A DNA stretch of 18,960 nucleotides from NCBI GenBank assembly GCA_030642205.1, contig DAOWOF010000016.1, positions 1 to 18,960 on the forward strand, given 5' to 3'. A program made the translations under genes and the position numbers. Source of the stretch: Desulfobacteraceae bacterium (lineage in GTDB: Bacteria; Desulfobacterota; DSM-4660; Desulfatiglandales; Desulfatiglandaceae). The notes below the pieces were generated by a model. It had not been told where the DNA came from. It worked only from the letters and a program-made list of their open reading frames with translations, and ran no database searches. Shown piece after piece: positions 1 through 7,816 of this stretch. How positions within the stretch are numbered: position 1 is the stretch's first letter; each line of letters begins with the position of its first letter.

Positions 1-48
1 AGCCTGTATTATCCCGGAACTGAAAAAATAATGATGAATTTATTTTAA
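1..48 (+). CDS. 3' end of an off-window gene (reading frame uncertain)
   Basis: Two frames are open from the window edge into a strong terminator. Frame 1 ends in ...GTEKIMMNLF with TAA at 46-48. Frame 2 ends in ...CIIPELKK with TAA at 29-31. Either could be the real C-terminus, and the second looks more like a normal protein end. The terminator that starts at about 47 shows that a + strand transcript ends here, so some gene enters from the left. Product not recognisable from so few residues. Confidence 0.4.
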   Translation, partial: SLYYPGTEKIMMNLF

Positions 49-89
49 AAGAACGGGAGGATTATTTATCCCCTTCCGTTCTTTTTTTT
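47..89 (+). terminator. Intrinsic terminator of the gene entering from the left
   Basis: GAACGGGAGG (51-60) pairs over ten positions, one of them G-U, with CCTTCCGTTC (72-81). The stem is extended by A47-A50 against T82-T85, the loop is about 11 nt, and a run of eight T follows (82-89). This is a classic rho-independent terminator reading + strand. It separates the upstream gene from the gene that starts at 135. Confidence 0.9.
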
Positions 90-134
90 GTAATTTGTTG
101 AACAGCCTGTTTTTTTTATTCAAAGAGGTTTTTT

Positions 135-731
135 ATGTATAAAAGTCCTGTCTTGATTGGAGCAGCCTTCATAATTATTATAATTGCCAGCGCCGTGTTT
201 TTGATGATCAGAGGAGATAAGCCGGATAAGCCTGTATCAGCGCATACAGGGAATCAGCCTGAATCGACAAATATTTCCCAAAAGAATGAAACACATAACT
301 TTCCTGAACTACAGAAGAACAACAGTGAAGATAAAGCCGCGGTCAAGATGAAGCCATCAGGTCTCGGCTCCAGCAATATACCGGCTGAAAATTTTGTCCC
401 GAACACGGCTGGAGAGGAAGAGCTTGAACAGGAAAAAGAATATGCCTTAAACAGGCTATTTGAATCCAGGGCCTTTGAAGATCTACCGATTCATACGGTC
501 AAGACCTTTGATCCAGGATCCGCATCATCTTCCGGCCAAAAGAAAAACTCTGGTCCTAAAAGGGGGGAGATCTGGATTCGTATCAAGGTCGATCATGCCA
601 GCGAAATGAAGGATATTATGGCCCAGACCGCTGATCTTTATAAAGACATGACAGAATATGATGATACTATAACAGTAATGCATTGGGTTGGTGGAAAACC
701 CTATGCTAGAATTGAGTTCCCTGCACGATAG
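135..731 (+). CDS. Membrane-anchored hypothetical protein, 198 aa
   Basis: Family not recognised. The start is supported by AGAGG six bases before the ATG. Residues about 7-26 form one hydrophobic segment (IGAAFIIIIIASAVFLMI), preceded by one Lys and followed by RGDKPDK, so the protein is probably a signal-anchored inner-membrane protein or an uncleaved export signal. Residues about 30-150 are hydrophilic, rich in Ser, Asn, Lys and Glu, and look disordered. The last ~55 residues are better folded-looking, with an amphipathic stretch (SEMKDIMAQTADLYKDM) and a beta-rich end (TVMHWVGGKPYARIEFPAR). It converges on the last tad gene with only 15 bases between the stop codons, so it is not in the tad operon. 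Whether it works with the pilus is unknown. Confidence 0.75.
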   Translation: MYKSPVLIGAAFIIIIIASAVFLMIRGDKPDKPVSAHTGNQPESTNISQKNETHNFPELQKNNSEDKAAVKMKPSGLGSSNIPAENFVPNTAGEEELEQEKEYALNRLFESRAFEDLPIHTVKTFDPGSASSSGQKKNSGPKRGEIWIRIKVDHASEMKDIMAQTADLYKDMTEYDDTITVMHWVGGKPYARIEFPAR

Positions 732-746
732 AAATAATATAATCCC

Positions 747-2075
747 TTATTCCACTTTTTCAAGCCATCCCAGTTTGGGGATAAATGGAGGGCAGGGCGG
801 TCCGAAATTAAAATTAAAATTACCCGTGACCCCCCCATGCATACCCTCCTTCCTTATATCGTTCTGAGCAATAATTCGCAGGTTTCCTTCTTGGGCGCTT
901 ACACCTTGCAAAAAATTGCCTCCGCATATAAACGTGACGCCCTTCATTTGCAAGTTGCCTCCTCGTATCGTGATATCATGAGAAGAAATCAGGATGACCT
1001 GGCTGCTGCCTTCAGCTCCGAGGATATTGTCGGTGCCGATTTTCCAGTGTACAAGAATGGGGCAGTTGGCGACAAATGTTATATTTTCAATATTTTCCGC
1101 AATATGGGAAGGGGGCGTCTGTCCACAGGATTCATGATTTGTTATTACAACGCTTGCATTCAGGTCTCCTCCGGAATCAAAGAAACAGGTTCTTCTTCTC
1201 CGATTTTCGCCCCCAAGGCAAAAGAGATATGAACCATCCGGGCAATGACCAAAGAATACGCTGTCACAGGCATCTCCAGCAGAATAGATTGTGTCTGCCT
1301 TTTCCCTGAATGTTTCAATATACTCATCATTTATCAATCTGATTTCAGTAATTTCCGGGCTGTCTGGAAAAGTATTTTCAAAGCTGACAGGGGTTCCGGA
1401 ATTCCAGTTTACCAAATATCGCTGAAGCCATGAATGGAAAAATGATGAGCAGGCAATTATATTGCCATGAGCAATCAGGTTTACATTATTAAAATCCGGC
1501 GCAAAAGGATGCCCCGGCATCTTGATATCGCCGTTGCTCATGATATTTCCGTTTTCCCAGTTGCTGTTCTTCCCCAGGGATATTCCCTTGTCAGGATTTA
1601 ATGATACCATGTCGTAACGCTTAAGGTATGCTACTGCCGCGGCGCTGACCATGACTTTGTCTTTTCTGATAAAACCGGGGACCAGCAGGTCTTTGTTGAT
1701 GGATACTCTTACCATCACAGCATTTTCATATTCTCCTGCAGGCATGTTTGTTGATTCAACAAAGTTCCTGTATTCACCGAAATTACCGTATTCATCCTCT
1801 TCATCATAAAAGCCTGTCTGAATCTCTACCTGATTTTCAGGCAATCCGTTTTCTGTCGCGATGCGCATTGCAACCGTGACAGGATCATTATAGCCGCAGA
1901 AACTTACTGCTCCCGCCATGGCTGCAGCCTCAACTGCGTTTTTGTATTGATTTTTATTTCCATACAGATTTCCTGTATTAAGAACAAAGGACAAGACACC
2001 AAGAAGCAGGGAAAGAGAAAGGGCCGCTATAATTACAATATTGCCGTTTTCATTTGAAATACCATGCACAGTCAA
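747..2075 (-). CDS. TadG-like pilus assembly protein, last gene of the tad operon
   Basis: 442 aa. The N-terminus has the TadE/TadG prepilin-like architecture: NGNIVIIAALSLSLLLGV followed by a hydrophobic helix (residues about 11-33), then the family-typical run NTGNLYGNKNQYKNAVEAAAMAGA. Residues to about 155 match the TadG-type N-terminal region, ending in VMVSAAAVAYL. The rest is unlike the von Willebrand A domain often found in TadG. It is rich in Asn and Gly, with repeated short segments such as GISLGKNSNWENGNIMSNGDIKM, NVNLIAHGNIIACSS, DITIRGGNLQMKGVTFICGGNF and NLRIIAQNDIRKEG, which suggests a beta-helix or solenoid. It lies 17 bases after the small lipoprotein gene. Role in the periplasm or on the surface in pilus assembly or anchoring is inferred from the family. 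Confident for the N-terminus, unsure for the C-terminal half. Confidence 0.8.
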   Translation of the reverse strand: MTVHGISNENGNIVIIAALSLSLLLGVLSFVLNTGNLYGNKNQYKNAVEAAAMAGAVSFCGYNDPVTVAMRIATENGLPENQVEIQTGFYDEEDEYGNFGEYRNFVESTNMPAGEYENAVMVRVSINKDLLVPGFIRKDKVMVSAAAVAYLKRYDMVSLNPDKGISLGKNSNWENGNIMSNGDIKMPGHPFAPDFNNVNLIAHGNIIACSSFFHSWLQRYLVNWNSGTPVSFENTFPDSPEITEIRLINDEYIETFREKADTIYSAGDACDSVFFGHCPDGSYLFCLGGENRRRRTCFFDSGGDLNASVVITNHESCGQTPPSHIAENIENITFVANCPILVHWKIGTDNILGAEGSSQVILISSHDITIRGGNLQMKGVTFICGGNFLQGVSAQEGNLRIIAQNDIRKEGMHGGVTGNFNFNFGPPCPPFIPKLGWLEKVE

Positions 2076-2092
2076 TCTGTCTGCCCCTTATA

Positions 2093-2404
2093 TCAATCCA
2101 TATCGCCAAGTTCCTGTGAGGCTGAATCTTTGTCTTTCTTTTTTTCAGTCAGGCTCGATATGTATTTTTTGTGATATATCTGGTTGGCAATATCTCCTGG
2201 AAGAGTATCAACTGGAGAGCGGTCGTATGGCGCATCATGATTTATGATTTGAGAAGAAAAACCAAGTTTGTAACTCTTTCCCAGGTTTGAAGATTGACGA
2301 TCAGACGCGGTGCATCCAAGGCAAAAAATAAGGCAGGATATGAGGGTTAAAAGCGCTGCCAGTGATTTATTTCGAATCTCTGCTGTATCTGTGTTTGTCA
2401 TCAT
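2093..2404 (-). CDS. Small putative lipoprotein in the tad operon, 103 aa
   Basis: After a polar N-terminus (MMTNTDTAEIRNK) comes a hydrophobic stretch, SLAALLTLISCLIFCLGC. Two lipoprotein-signal candidates are visible, LISC and CLGC. LISC fits the lipobox best, while the later Cys leaves a longer hydrophobic region. The mature part is short, polar and charged, ending in a Lys/Asp-rich tail (EKKKDKDSASQELGDMD). I do not recognise a family. Its place between tadD and the TadG-like gene suggests an accessory outer-membrane lipoprotein of the pilus machine. The 65 bases before it hold a palindromic element, so it may be less tightly coupled to tadD than the other genes are to each other. Confidence 0.7.
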   Translation of the reverse strand: MMTNTDTAEIRNKSLAALLTLISCLIFCLGCTASDRQSSNLGKSYKLGFSSQIINHDAPYDRSPVDTLPGDIANQIYHKKYISSLTEKKKDKDSASQELGDMD

Positions 2405-2425
2405 CTAATCTCTATTCCTTATTTA

Positions 2426-2469
2426 GCGCCCGAACGAAAACTGCCTATTTCCCAGTTTTCGTTCGGCGC
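2426..2469. repeat. Palindromic MITE-like element, short copy
   Basis: GCGCCCGAACGAAAACTG (2426-2443) and CAGTTTTCGTTCGGCGC (2453-2469) form a 17-bp inverted repeat with one extra C in the left arm and a 9-nt spacer. The direct repeat TATTTA flanks it on both sides (2420-2425 and 2470-2475), as expected of a target-site duplication. The same arms occur again at 13606-13747. The hairpin lies inside the tad transcript between tadD and the next gene. It has no T-run, so it is more likely a processing or stability structure than a terminator. Confidence 0.8.
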
Positions 2470-3251
2470 TATTTATTTTGGGGCCTGGTGATATCCGAAT
2501 CAAGTTCCTCAGCCTTTTTAAAGGCATGAAAAGCCTTTTCATCTTCGCCTTTTATCTTGTAAATAGTTCCCATATTATTAAACGCGGTGGCTGGAGAGCC
2601 TGTTTTTTGCAATAGCTGAAACGCTGATTTTTCTTCCCCGGTAATAGCCAGACAGAAAGCAAGATTATTATTGGCCTTTTTTGAGGTTGGAGCAAGAATC
2701 AGACTTTTAGCAAAATGTATTTTTGCGTCCGCGTATCTGCCAATGATCATTTCCAGAAATCCCAGATTATTATAAAAGTCAGCCTTTGCAGGATCTATAC
2801 TGATTGCGTGGAGAAAGGATTTTTCAGCCATTTTTGTTTTTCCTTTCAATGTATATGTGATGCCCAGGCCATTATGGGCAGGCGCGAAATCAGGATTCAG
2901 GTCCAGGGCCTGGATAAAATATTCACAAGCGGTTTCATAATCCTTTTTATGGCGGCAACAGACGCCCATCAGATATAATATTTCAGGATTTTCAGCTTGC
3001 TTTTTTATGGCTGTTGCAAGCTGGGAAAAAGCTACGTCATAATGATTTGAGGCAATCAGGTCTTTTGCAAGGGCCAGATGGTTAGGCCTTATGGAAGACC
3101 TGTCCCATAGTGTGTCTTTACTGGTTGAGGCTGAATGTAAACTGGCAGGCGGCTGTCCTGATTCTTTTTTTAATTTTGCCGTTTCAGCACAGCCAGCGCA
3201 TATATTTAGAATAATAAGGATAATTATATTAATCTTCATTTCATTTTCCAT
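2469..3251 (-). CDS. tadD: TadD-like TPR lipoprotein of the Flp pilus machine
   Basis: 260 aa with a lipoprotein signal: MENEMKIN, then IIILIILNICAGC with Cys as the likely lipidated residue. From about residue 55 onward there are about six tetratricopeptide repeats, with signatures such as ILYLMGVCCRHKKDYETACEYFIQALDLNPD and FYNNLGFLEMIIGRYADAKIHFAKSLILAP. In the Tad system TadD is the pilotin-like outer-membrane lipoprotein needed for secretin assembly. An in-frame Met at residue 5 is an alternative start, and neither has a strong ribosome site. The TAG stop (2469-2471) uses the last base of the palindromic element plus the first two bases of its flanking TATTTA. It starts 56 bases after tadC. 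Confidence 0.88.
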   Translation of the reverse strand: MENEMKINIIILIILNICAGCAETAKLKKESGQPPASLHSASTSKDTLWDRSSIRPNHLALAKDLIASNHYDVAFSQLATAIKKQAENPEILYLMGVCCRHKKDYETACEYFIQALDLNPDFAPAHNGLGITYTLKGKTKMAEKSFLHAISIDPAKADFYNNLGFLEMIIGRYADAKIHFAKSLILAPTSKKANNNLAFCLAITGEEKSAFQLLQKTGSPATAFNNMGTIYKIKGEDEKAFHAFKKAEELDSDITRPQNK

Positions 3252-3307
3252 GAGGCAATGCCTCGATTTTGAACAAAACTGCTATTATCATACAGGCGCC
3301 TTGCTTC

Positions 3308-4237
3308 CTAAAATCCTGCATGCATTCTTTCCATCAGGTTTATGACGGCAGGCGCCAGAAGGACTATCAGCAGGGCAGGCAATATAAGTAAAATCATTGG
3401 AAAGGTGAGGCGTGTGGATAACTTTGCCCCCTTTTCTTCTGCTATCTGCCTTCTTTCCACGCGCATGGACTTTATATAAACCATGAGCGCTTCGGCAACG
3501 TCTGTTCCGAATCGTGAGGACTGAATCAGGACATTTACAACACTGTTGAGACTGCTTACCCCATTTCTTCTGGACAGGTTGTTCAATACATCTTTTCTTG
3601 GAAGCCCGCTTTGTATTTCCAGAAAGTACTGGCCAAATTCTTGAGACAGGACAGGCGCTATTTCTTTAAGTTCATTACTTACTCTGAAAAGAGACATATC
3701 AAAACTTAATCCTGCTGCCATGCATATAATAAGCAAATCCAGGGCATCGGGAAGTTCTCTGAAAATGCGCTGTTGACGTGACGCGATCCTGTGCTTTAAA
3801 AAAAGGCCGGGAAGAAAATAGCCTGTTGCAAGAGGGAGCGAGGTAAAAAGCATTGTTTGCGCGCTTATGTTTGCTGTTATGAGCAAATAGGCAAGATAAA
3901 ATATACCGAACAAAACTGAAAGAGAGGCCCTGACCCCAAAATAAAACAGAACAGCCCTGGGGGATCTATAGCCGGCATATCCAAGAAGTGTGCTGATCTT
4001 TGTGAGTTCTTTCTCCTCTTTTGATATTGCCAGGCGGCCCAAGGCATAAATCAACCCCTTAAAAGGAATAAAGGGTTCTTTCTTTTTGTTCTCTTTAATG
4101 CCAGATGAACCATTTAAAAGCCTTTTTAAAAGTATAGATCGTTGATACCTTTTTTCAAGATAAAAATAGATCCTCATTAGTGAACCCGATACAATAAAGA
4201 ATATAAGAAGCGGTATTGCTGATGCTGTTCCAATCAA
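3308..4237 (-). CDS. tadC: Flp pilus inner-membrane platform protein TadC
   Basis: 309 aa, the usual size. An N-terminal membrane segment (SAIPLLIFFIVSGSLM) precedes a charged cytoplasmic region, two central hydrophobic segments, the T2SSF domain (about residues 160-290; FRELPDALDLLIICMAAGLSFDMSL is the family signature) and a C-terminal membrane helix (FPMILLILPALLIVLLAPAVI). TadB and TadC form the inner-membrane base on which the CpaF ATPase acts. It starts 3 bases after the tadB stop codon, so translation is probably coupled. Confidence 0.93.
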   Translation of the reverse strand: MIGTASAIPLLIFFIVSGSLMRIYFYLEKRYQRSILLKRLLNGSSGIKENKKKEPFIPFKGLIYALGRLAISKEEKELTKISTLLGYAGYRSPRAVLFYFGVRASLSVLFGIFYLAYLLITANISAQTMLFTSLPLATGYFLPGLFLKHRIASRQQRIFRELPDALDLLIICMAAGLSFDMSLFRVSNELKEIAPVLSQEFGQYFLEIQSGLPRKDVLNNLSRRNGVSSLNSVVNVLIQSSRFGTDVAEALMVYIKSMRVERRQIAEEKGAKLSTRLTFPMILLILPALLIVLLAPAVINLMERMHAGF

Positions 4238-4240
4238 GAT

Positions 4241-5194
4241 TCAAATCTCTATTCGTGACATGATCCGCATTATTACAAAACCTGCGGCTACAAGGATAAT
4301 GGCAAATATCAGAAGTGTTTTGCCAAGCGGATGTGTAAAAAGAATACTGATATATTCAGGGTTGAATAACCATGTGACGCCTGCAAAAACAACAGGCAAT
4401 ATTCCGAGTATAATAGAACTGCTTCTACCTTCTGCTGACAAGGCTTGCGCCTGTCGTTTTAATTGAAAACGTTCCCGTATTGTTTTTGCCAGGCTATCCA
4501 GGATTACGGTAAGATTCCCTCCTGTTTCTCTTTGTATGATAAATGCGGAGCAGAGTATCTTGACATCAGGGAGTGTGGAAAATCTTTTTTCAAAATTACG
4601 CAAGGCAGATTCAAAGGCAAGGCCCATGGCAATTTCGTCATAGACCTTTCTTATTTCTATGCCCACAGGCGGCGGAAAACTGGATCCCACCTCTTTGAGC
4701 GCCCCGTCAACGGCCTGGCCGATTCTCAGAGCCCTGACGATCATCTCAAGCGCGTCCGGTAACTGCTCTACCAGAGCTTGTTCTCTTTTTTTCCTTTTAT
4801 AAACAAGATAAAAAAGCGGTAGGAGCAATCCAAGAGTGAAAAAAAGAATCATAAAAAATATATTTCCAAGGAAGAGCATTACAGGAATAAGAAAGAAAAG
4901 CCCTGTGCCTAGCGAAACAAAAACATATTGCTTCAGCGATATGGGCCTTCCTGATGAAAGCAGAAGCGATTCTATGAGTGTGGAATCTACCATGGCATAA
5001 ATCGCTTTTTCCAGGTTGCTTTTTGGCTTTTCCCGTTTTAAAAGTATTGTAGGGGAGTTATTAGTTCCCCTGCTGGTTATCTCCTTTAGACGCCTGTCTT
5101 TTTGCCGAGTCTTCATCTCTTTTATCAGATAATAAAAAATCATGACAAGAAATACGACATCAATAAACACAATAAAGGGAATCAGTTTATGCAT
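4241..5194 (-). CDS. tadB: Flp pilus inner-membrane platform protein TadB
   Basis: 317 aa. The first hydrophobic helix is at residues about 4-23 (LIPFIVFIDVVFLVMIFYYLI). A basic cytoplasmic stretch follows, then a membrane pair near 89-130, the T2SSF domain (EQLPDALEMIVRALRIGQAVDGAL is the signature, near residue 144), and two C-terminal membrane helices. AAGGA six bases before the ATG supports the start. It follows cpaF by 12 bases and precedes tadC by 3. It is the TadB partner of TadC in the platform complex driven by the CpaF ATPase. Confidence 0.93.
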   Translation of the reverse strand: MHKLIPFIVFIDVVFLVMIFYYLIKEMKTRQKDRRLKEITSRGTNNSPTILLKREKPKSNLEKAIYAMVDSTLIESLLLSSGRPISLKQYVFVSLGTGLFFLIPVMLFLGNIFFMILFFTLGLLLPLFYLVYKRKKREQALVEQLPDALEMIVRALRIGQAVDGALKEVGSSFPPPVGIEIRKVYDEIAMGLAFESALRNFEKRFSTLPDVKILCSAFIIQRETGGNLTVILDSLAKTIRERFQLKRQAQALSAEGRSSSIILGILPVVFAGVTWLFNPEYISILFTHPLGKTLLIFAIILVAAGFVIMRIMSRIEI

Positions 5195-5206
5195 GAGTAA
5201 TCCTTG

Positions 5207-6553
5207 CTAGACTTCTTGTATGGATTGGAAGATCATTGGATCCAGTTTGATGCCGTGAACCCGGATGTGTTCCATAATAGAAGGCATAATGCCTGTTCCC
5301 CTGAAAACGCCATGGATATTGCCATCCTTATCCACATCTTTTTGAGTGAATGAAAAGATATCCTGGGTGGTTATGGCATCACCCTGCATCCCTGTGATTT
5401 CAGAAATAGATATGACCCGTCTCTTTCCATCGGGAAGCCTTGCCAACTGCACAATTATGTTAATTGCGCTTGCAATGAATCTCCGCAATGCCTTTTCTGA
5501 AAAAAAAGTTGATCCCATCCCTGCCATTACTTCCATTCGGGAGAGAGCATCGCGAGGCGAGTTGGAGTGAATAGTACTCATTGAACCGGGATGGCCGGTG
5601 TTCATGGCCTGAAGCATGTCCATGACCTCGGAGCCGCGCACCTCGCCGACTATGATCCTGTCAGGCCTCATCCGGAGGCTGTTTTTTACAAGATCGGTAA
5701 GGCCGACTGCTCCTTTTCCTTCAATATTGGGCGCCCTGGATTCAAGGCTTACCACATGAGGTTGGTCCAGGCGCAGCTCAGCATTGTCTTCAATGGTAAT
5801 AATCCGTTCCTTATCCGGGATGAAACCGGAAAGGACATTTAACAGCGTGGTTTTCCCTGCGCCAGTTCCACCTGAAATCAGGATATTAATTTTAGCGCTG
5901 ATCAAAGCCTTTAAAAATTCCATCATTTCATATGTCATGGAATGCCCGGCAAGCAAATCCTTGATATTTATCGGAACTTTTCCGAATTTCCTGACTGAAA
6001 GGATTGGTCCTTTTATGGCAAGCGGTGGTATTATGACGTTCACCCTGGATCCGTCAGCCAGCCTTGCGTCAACCATTGGCGAAGATTCATCAATACGCCT
6101 GCCAATTGCCGAGACAATCCTGTCAATGATCTGCATTAGATGGTTATTATCCCTGAACCGGATGGAAGTCAGATATAATATTCCGCCCTTTTCAACATAG
6201 ACCTGGGAATAACCATTTACGAGTATGTCCTGAATGCTGTTATCTGCCAGCAGGGGTTCAATGGGGCCAAGTCCCATGATTTCATCCATGAGATCTTTGA
6301 CAAGCATGCTCCGTTCCTTCCGGTTCAAAGGAACATTATCAGACTTTGTAATCTCCTGAAGTGCTTCTTTTATGGATACAGACAGGACATCTCTTGGAAG
6401 TTCCGTAACCGATGCCAGATCAAGCTGTTCCACAAGACGGGAATGAACCTTGCTCTTGATCAAATTATATGCTTCCGGATCAGGAAGCATGTCGGACTTT
6501 GTATCTTCCTTTAATAATGGAGCGCCGGATTTAATACGTTCACTTAGTCTCAT
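5207..6553 (-). CDS. cpaF: Flp pilus assembly ATPase CpaF/TadA
   Basis: 448 aa secretion ATPase of the type II/IV (GspE/VirB11) superfamily, CpaF branch. Visible motifs are Walker A GGTGAGKT (residues 228-235), the acidic ITIEDNAEL box near 252-260, the Walker B region RPDRIIVGEVRG near 296-307 and the His box GHPGSMSTIHSNSPRDAL near 320-337. The N-terminal ~100 residues form the helical region usual for CpaF, followed by the LGPIEPLLAD...ILVNG N-terminal domain. All catalytic residues look intact, so it should power pilin polymerisation (and possibly retraction) through TadB and TadC at the cytoplasmic face. No strong ribosome site is seen before the ATG, so the exact start is a little uncertain. 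Confidence 0.95.
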   Translation of the reverse strand: MRLSERIKSGAPLLKEDTKSDMLPDPEAYNLIKSKVHSRLVEQLDLASVTELPRDVLSVSIKEALQEITKSDNVPLNRKERSMLVKDLMDEIMGLGPIEPLLADNSIQDILVNGYSQVYVEKGGILYLTSIRFRDNNHLMQIIDRIVSAIGRRIDESSPMVDARLADGSRVNVIIPPLAIKGPILSVRKFGKVPINIKDLLAGHSMTYEMMEFLKALISAKINILISGGTGAGKTTLLNVLSGFIPDKERIITIEDNAELRLDQPHVVSLESRAPNIEGKGAVGLTDLVKNSLRMRPDRIIVGEVRGSEVMDMLQAMNTGHPGSMSTIHSNSPRDALSRMEVMAGMGSTFFSEKALRRFIASAINIIVQLARLPDGKRRVISISEITGMQGDAITTQDIFSFTQKDVDKDGNIHGVFRGTGIMPSIMEHIRVHGIKLDPMIFQSIQEV

Positions 6554-6592
6554 ATGATATATTTTGTTATGGCAAAAAAAATTATATACATG

Positions 6593-7768
6593 TTAATCAA
6601 GCAAAGTTTCAAAAACCTTTTTCCATCGGGATTGTTTTTCATTCTTGATTTCTATTCCGGTTAATATGCCTGCCATGGTTTTAAACTGTTTGTTCAGCCC
6701 TGATTTTGGGAAAGCGGATGATATGGTTTTGCCTTTGTTTATTGCCTGTGAAAATGAGCGATAATTGTTGGAGATAGTAAAAAATACAGGCAGATCAAGG
6801 ATCATGGAAAGATCATGGGCTGTTAAATCACTATTTTTCATATATCGATTCACTATAATTTTTATTTTTTCTTTTTCCTGGTTAAGTTCCCGCAAAAGGG
6901 CGAGGGCGCTTTGCAAGCTCTTGATTTCCGGGAGACCCTGCTGGATAATAACCAGAAGGCTGTCTGCCGCTTCAAACGCGGACAGGGTCCTTTCGGAAAA
7001 ATCGTGAGGTGTATCAATAATTATATAGTCGAAATAATTCTTTAAAAGTTGTGCCATCTGTTTAATATCATCTCCGGAAATCTGATCCGCATCGCTTATT
7101 TCCTCAGGCGTGGTCATCAGGTAAAAACCATCGAGGCGCCTTTTCAATGATGAAAAAAGAAGGTTTTCATCCATTCTTTCAATATCTTTTTTCAAATCAA
7201 ATGGGGTGTAGTCAGGCTGGGTATCCAGATAAATACCCACATCTCCCATATATAGATTAAGGTCTAAAAGGAGCGTTTTTCCCCCTGACAACCTGTTGAC
7301 CCAGTCAGATAGATTTATCGCAAGACTCGTTACTCCCTGCCCGCCTTTGGGGCTGAAAATGGTGAAAATTTTTCCGTTTTTCCCAACTGATGCGGATCGA
7401 TCCACGGCATGGCGCACTACTGAAAGCGTTTCTTTTTTTTCTGTCGGGAAGACCAGATAATCTGCTATGCCCAGACGCAGGAATTGAATGATTATGTCCG
7501 GATCTTTATCTTTTGCCACTATGAATACACGGATGTCAGGGCATTCTTTTATAAGACGCCCCGCAATGGCAAAAGCTTCGTCAGTCTTTCCTTCCATATG
7601 AATAAATACGGTCTCCGGGTTGTGTTTCATGATACGTTCCAGAGAAAAAGATGGACAATCGATTATGTCTGCGATTTCTACAACCGGACCTATTTCGGAT
7701 GCCAATGCATGGGATATCTCTTTGTTGTTGCTTATAATAAGTCCTGTTATTTTATCATACATTTGCAT
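6593..7768 (-). CDS. cpaE: CpaE/TadZ-like ParA-family pilus localisation protein
   Basis: 391 aa. Residues about 6-125 form a degenerate response-regulator receiver fold (ITGLIISNN...; PETVFIHMEG replaces the usual phospho-Asp strand, so no obvious phosphorylation site). Residues about 132-370 form a MinD/ParA-type ATPase. Its deviant Walker A is KGGQGVTS (141-148): the first Lys is kept but the P-loop Lys is Val. Later motifs are TLLLDLNLYMGDVG and YIIIDTPHDF. Loss of that second Lys is a known feature of many CpaE/TadZ proteins, which act as polar hubs that position the secretion machine. No clear ribosome site is present; Met1 and Met3 are both possible starts. Confidence 0.92.
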   Translation of the reverse strand: MQMYDKITGLIISNNKEISHALASEIGPVVEIADIIDCPSFSLERIMKHNPETVFIHMEGKTDEAFAIAGRLIKECPDIRVFIVAKDKDPDIIIQFLRLGIADYLVFPTEKKETLSVVRHAVDRSASVGKNGKIFTIFSPKGGQGVTSLAINLSDWVNRLSGGKTLLLDLNLYMGDVGIYLDTQPDYTPFDLKKDIERMDENLLFSSLKRRLDGFYLMTTPEEISDADQISGDDIKQMAQLLKNYFDYIIIDTPHDFSERTLSAFEAADSLLVIIQQGLPEIKSLQSALALLRELNQEKEKIKIIVNRYMKNSDLTAHDLSMILDLPVFFTISNNYRSFSQAINKGKTISSAFPKSGLNKQFKTMAGILTGIEIKNEKQSRWKKVFETLLD

Positions 7769-7816
7769 ATGTAACGGATGGCGTCTTCTTTGTGGAGCGG
7801 TTCAAGGTTCCATTCC

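Noticed and set aside
837..1433. Several + strand reading frames opposite the TadG-like gene
   Set aside because: They are antisense shadows of a well-supported gene and show no family features.
2426..2469. The hairpin at the tadD end as an intrinsic terminator
   Set aside because: The stem is strong but no T-run follows on either strand, and the operon continues downstream.
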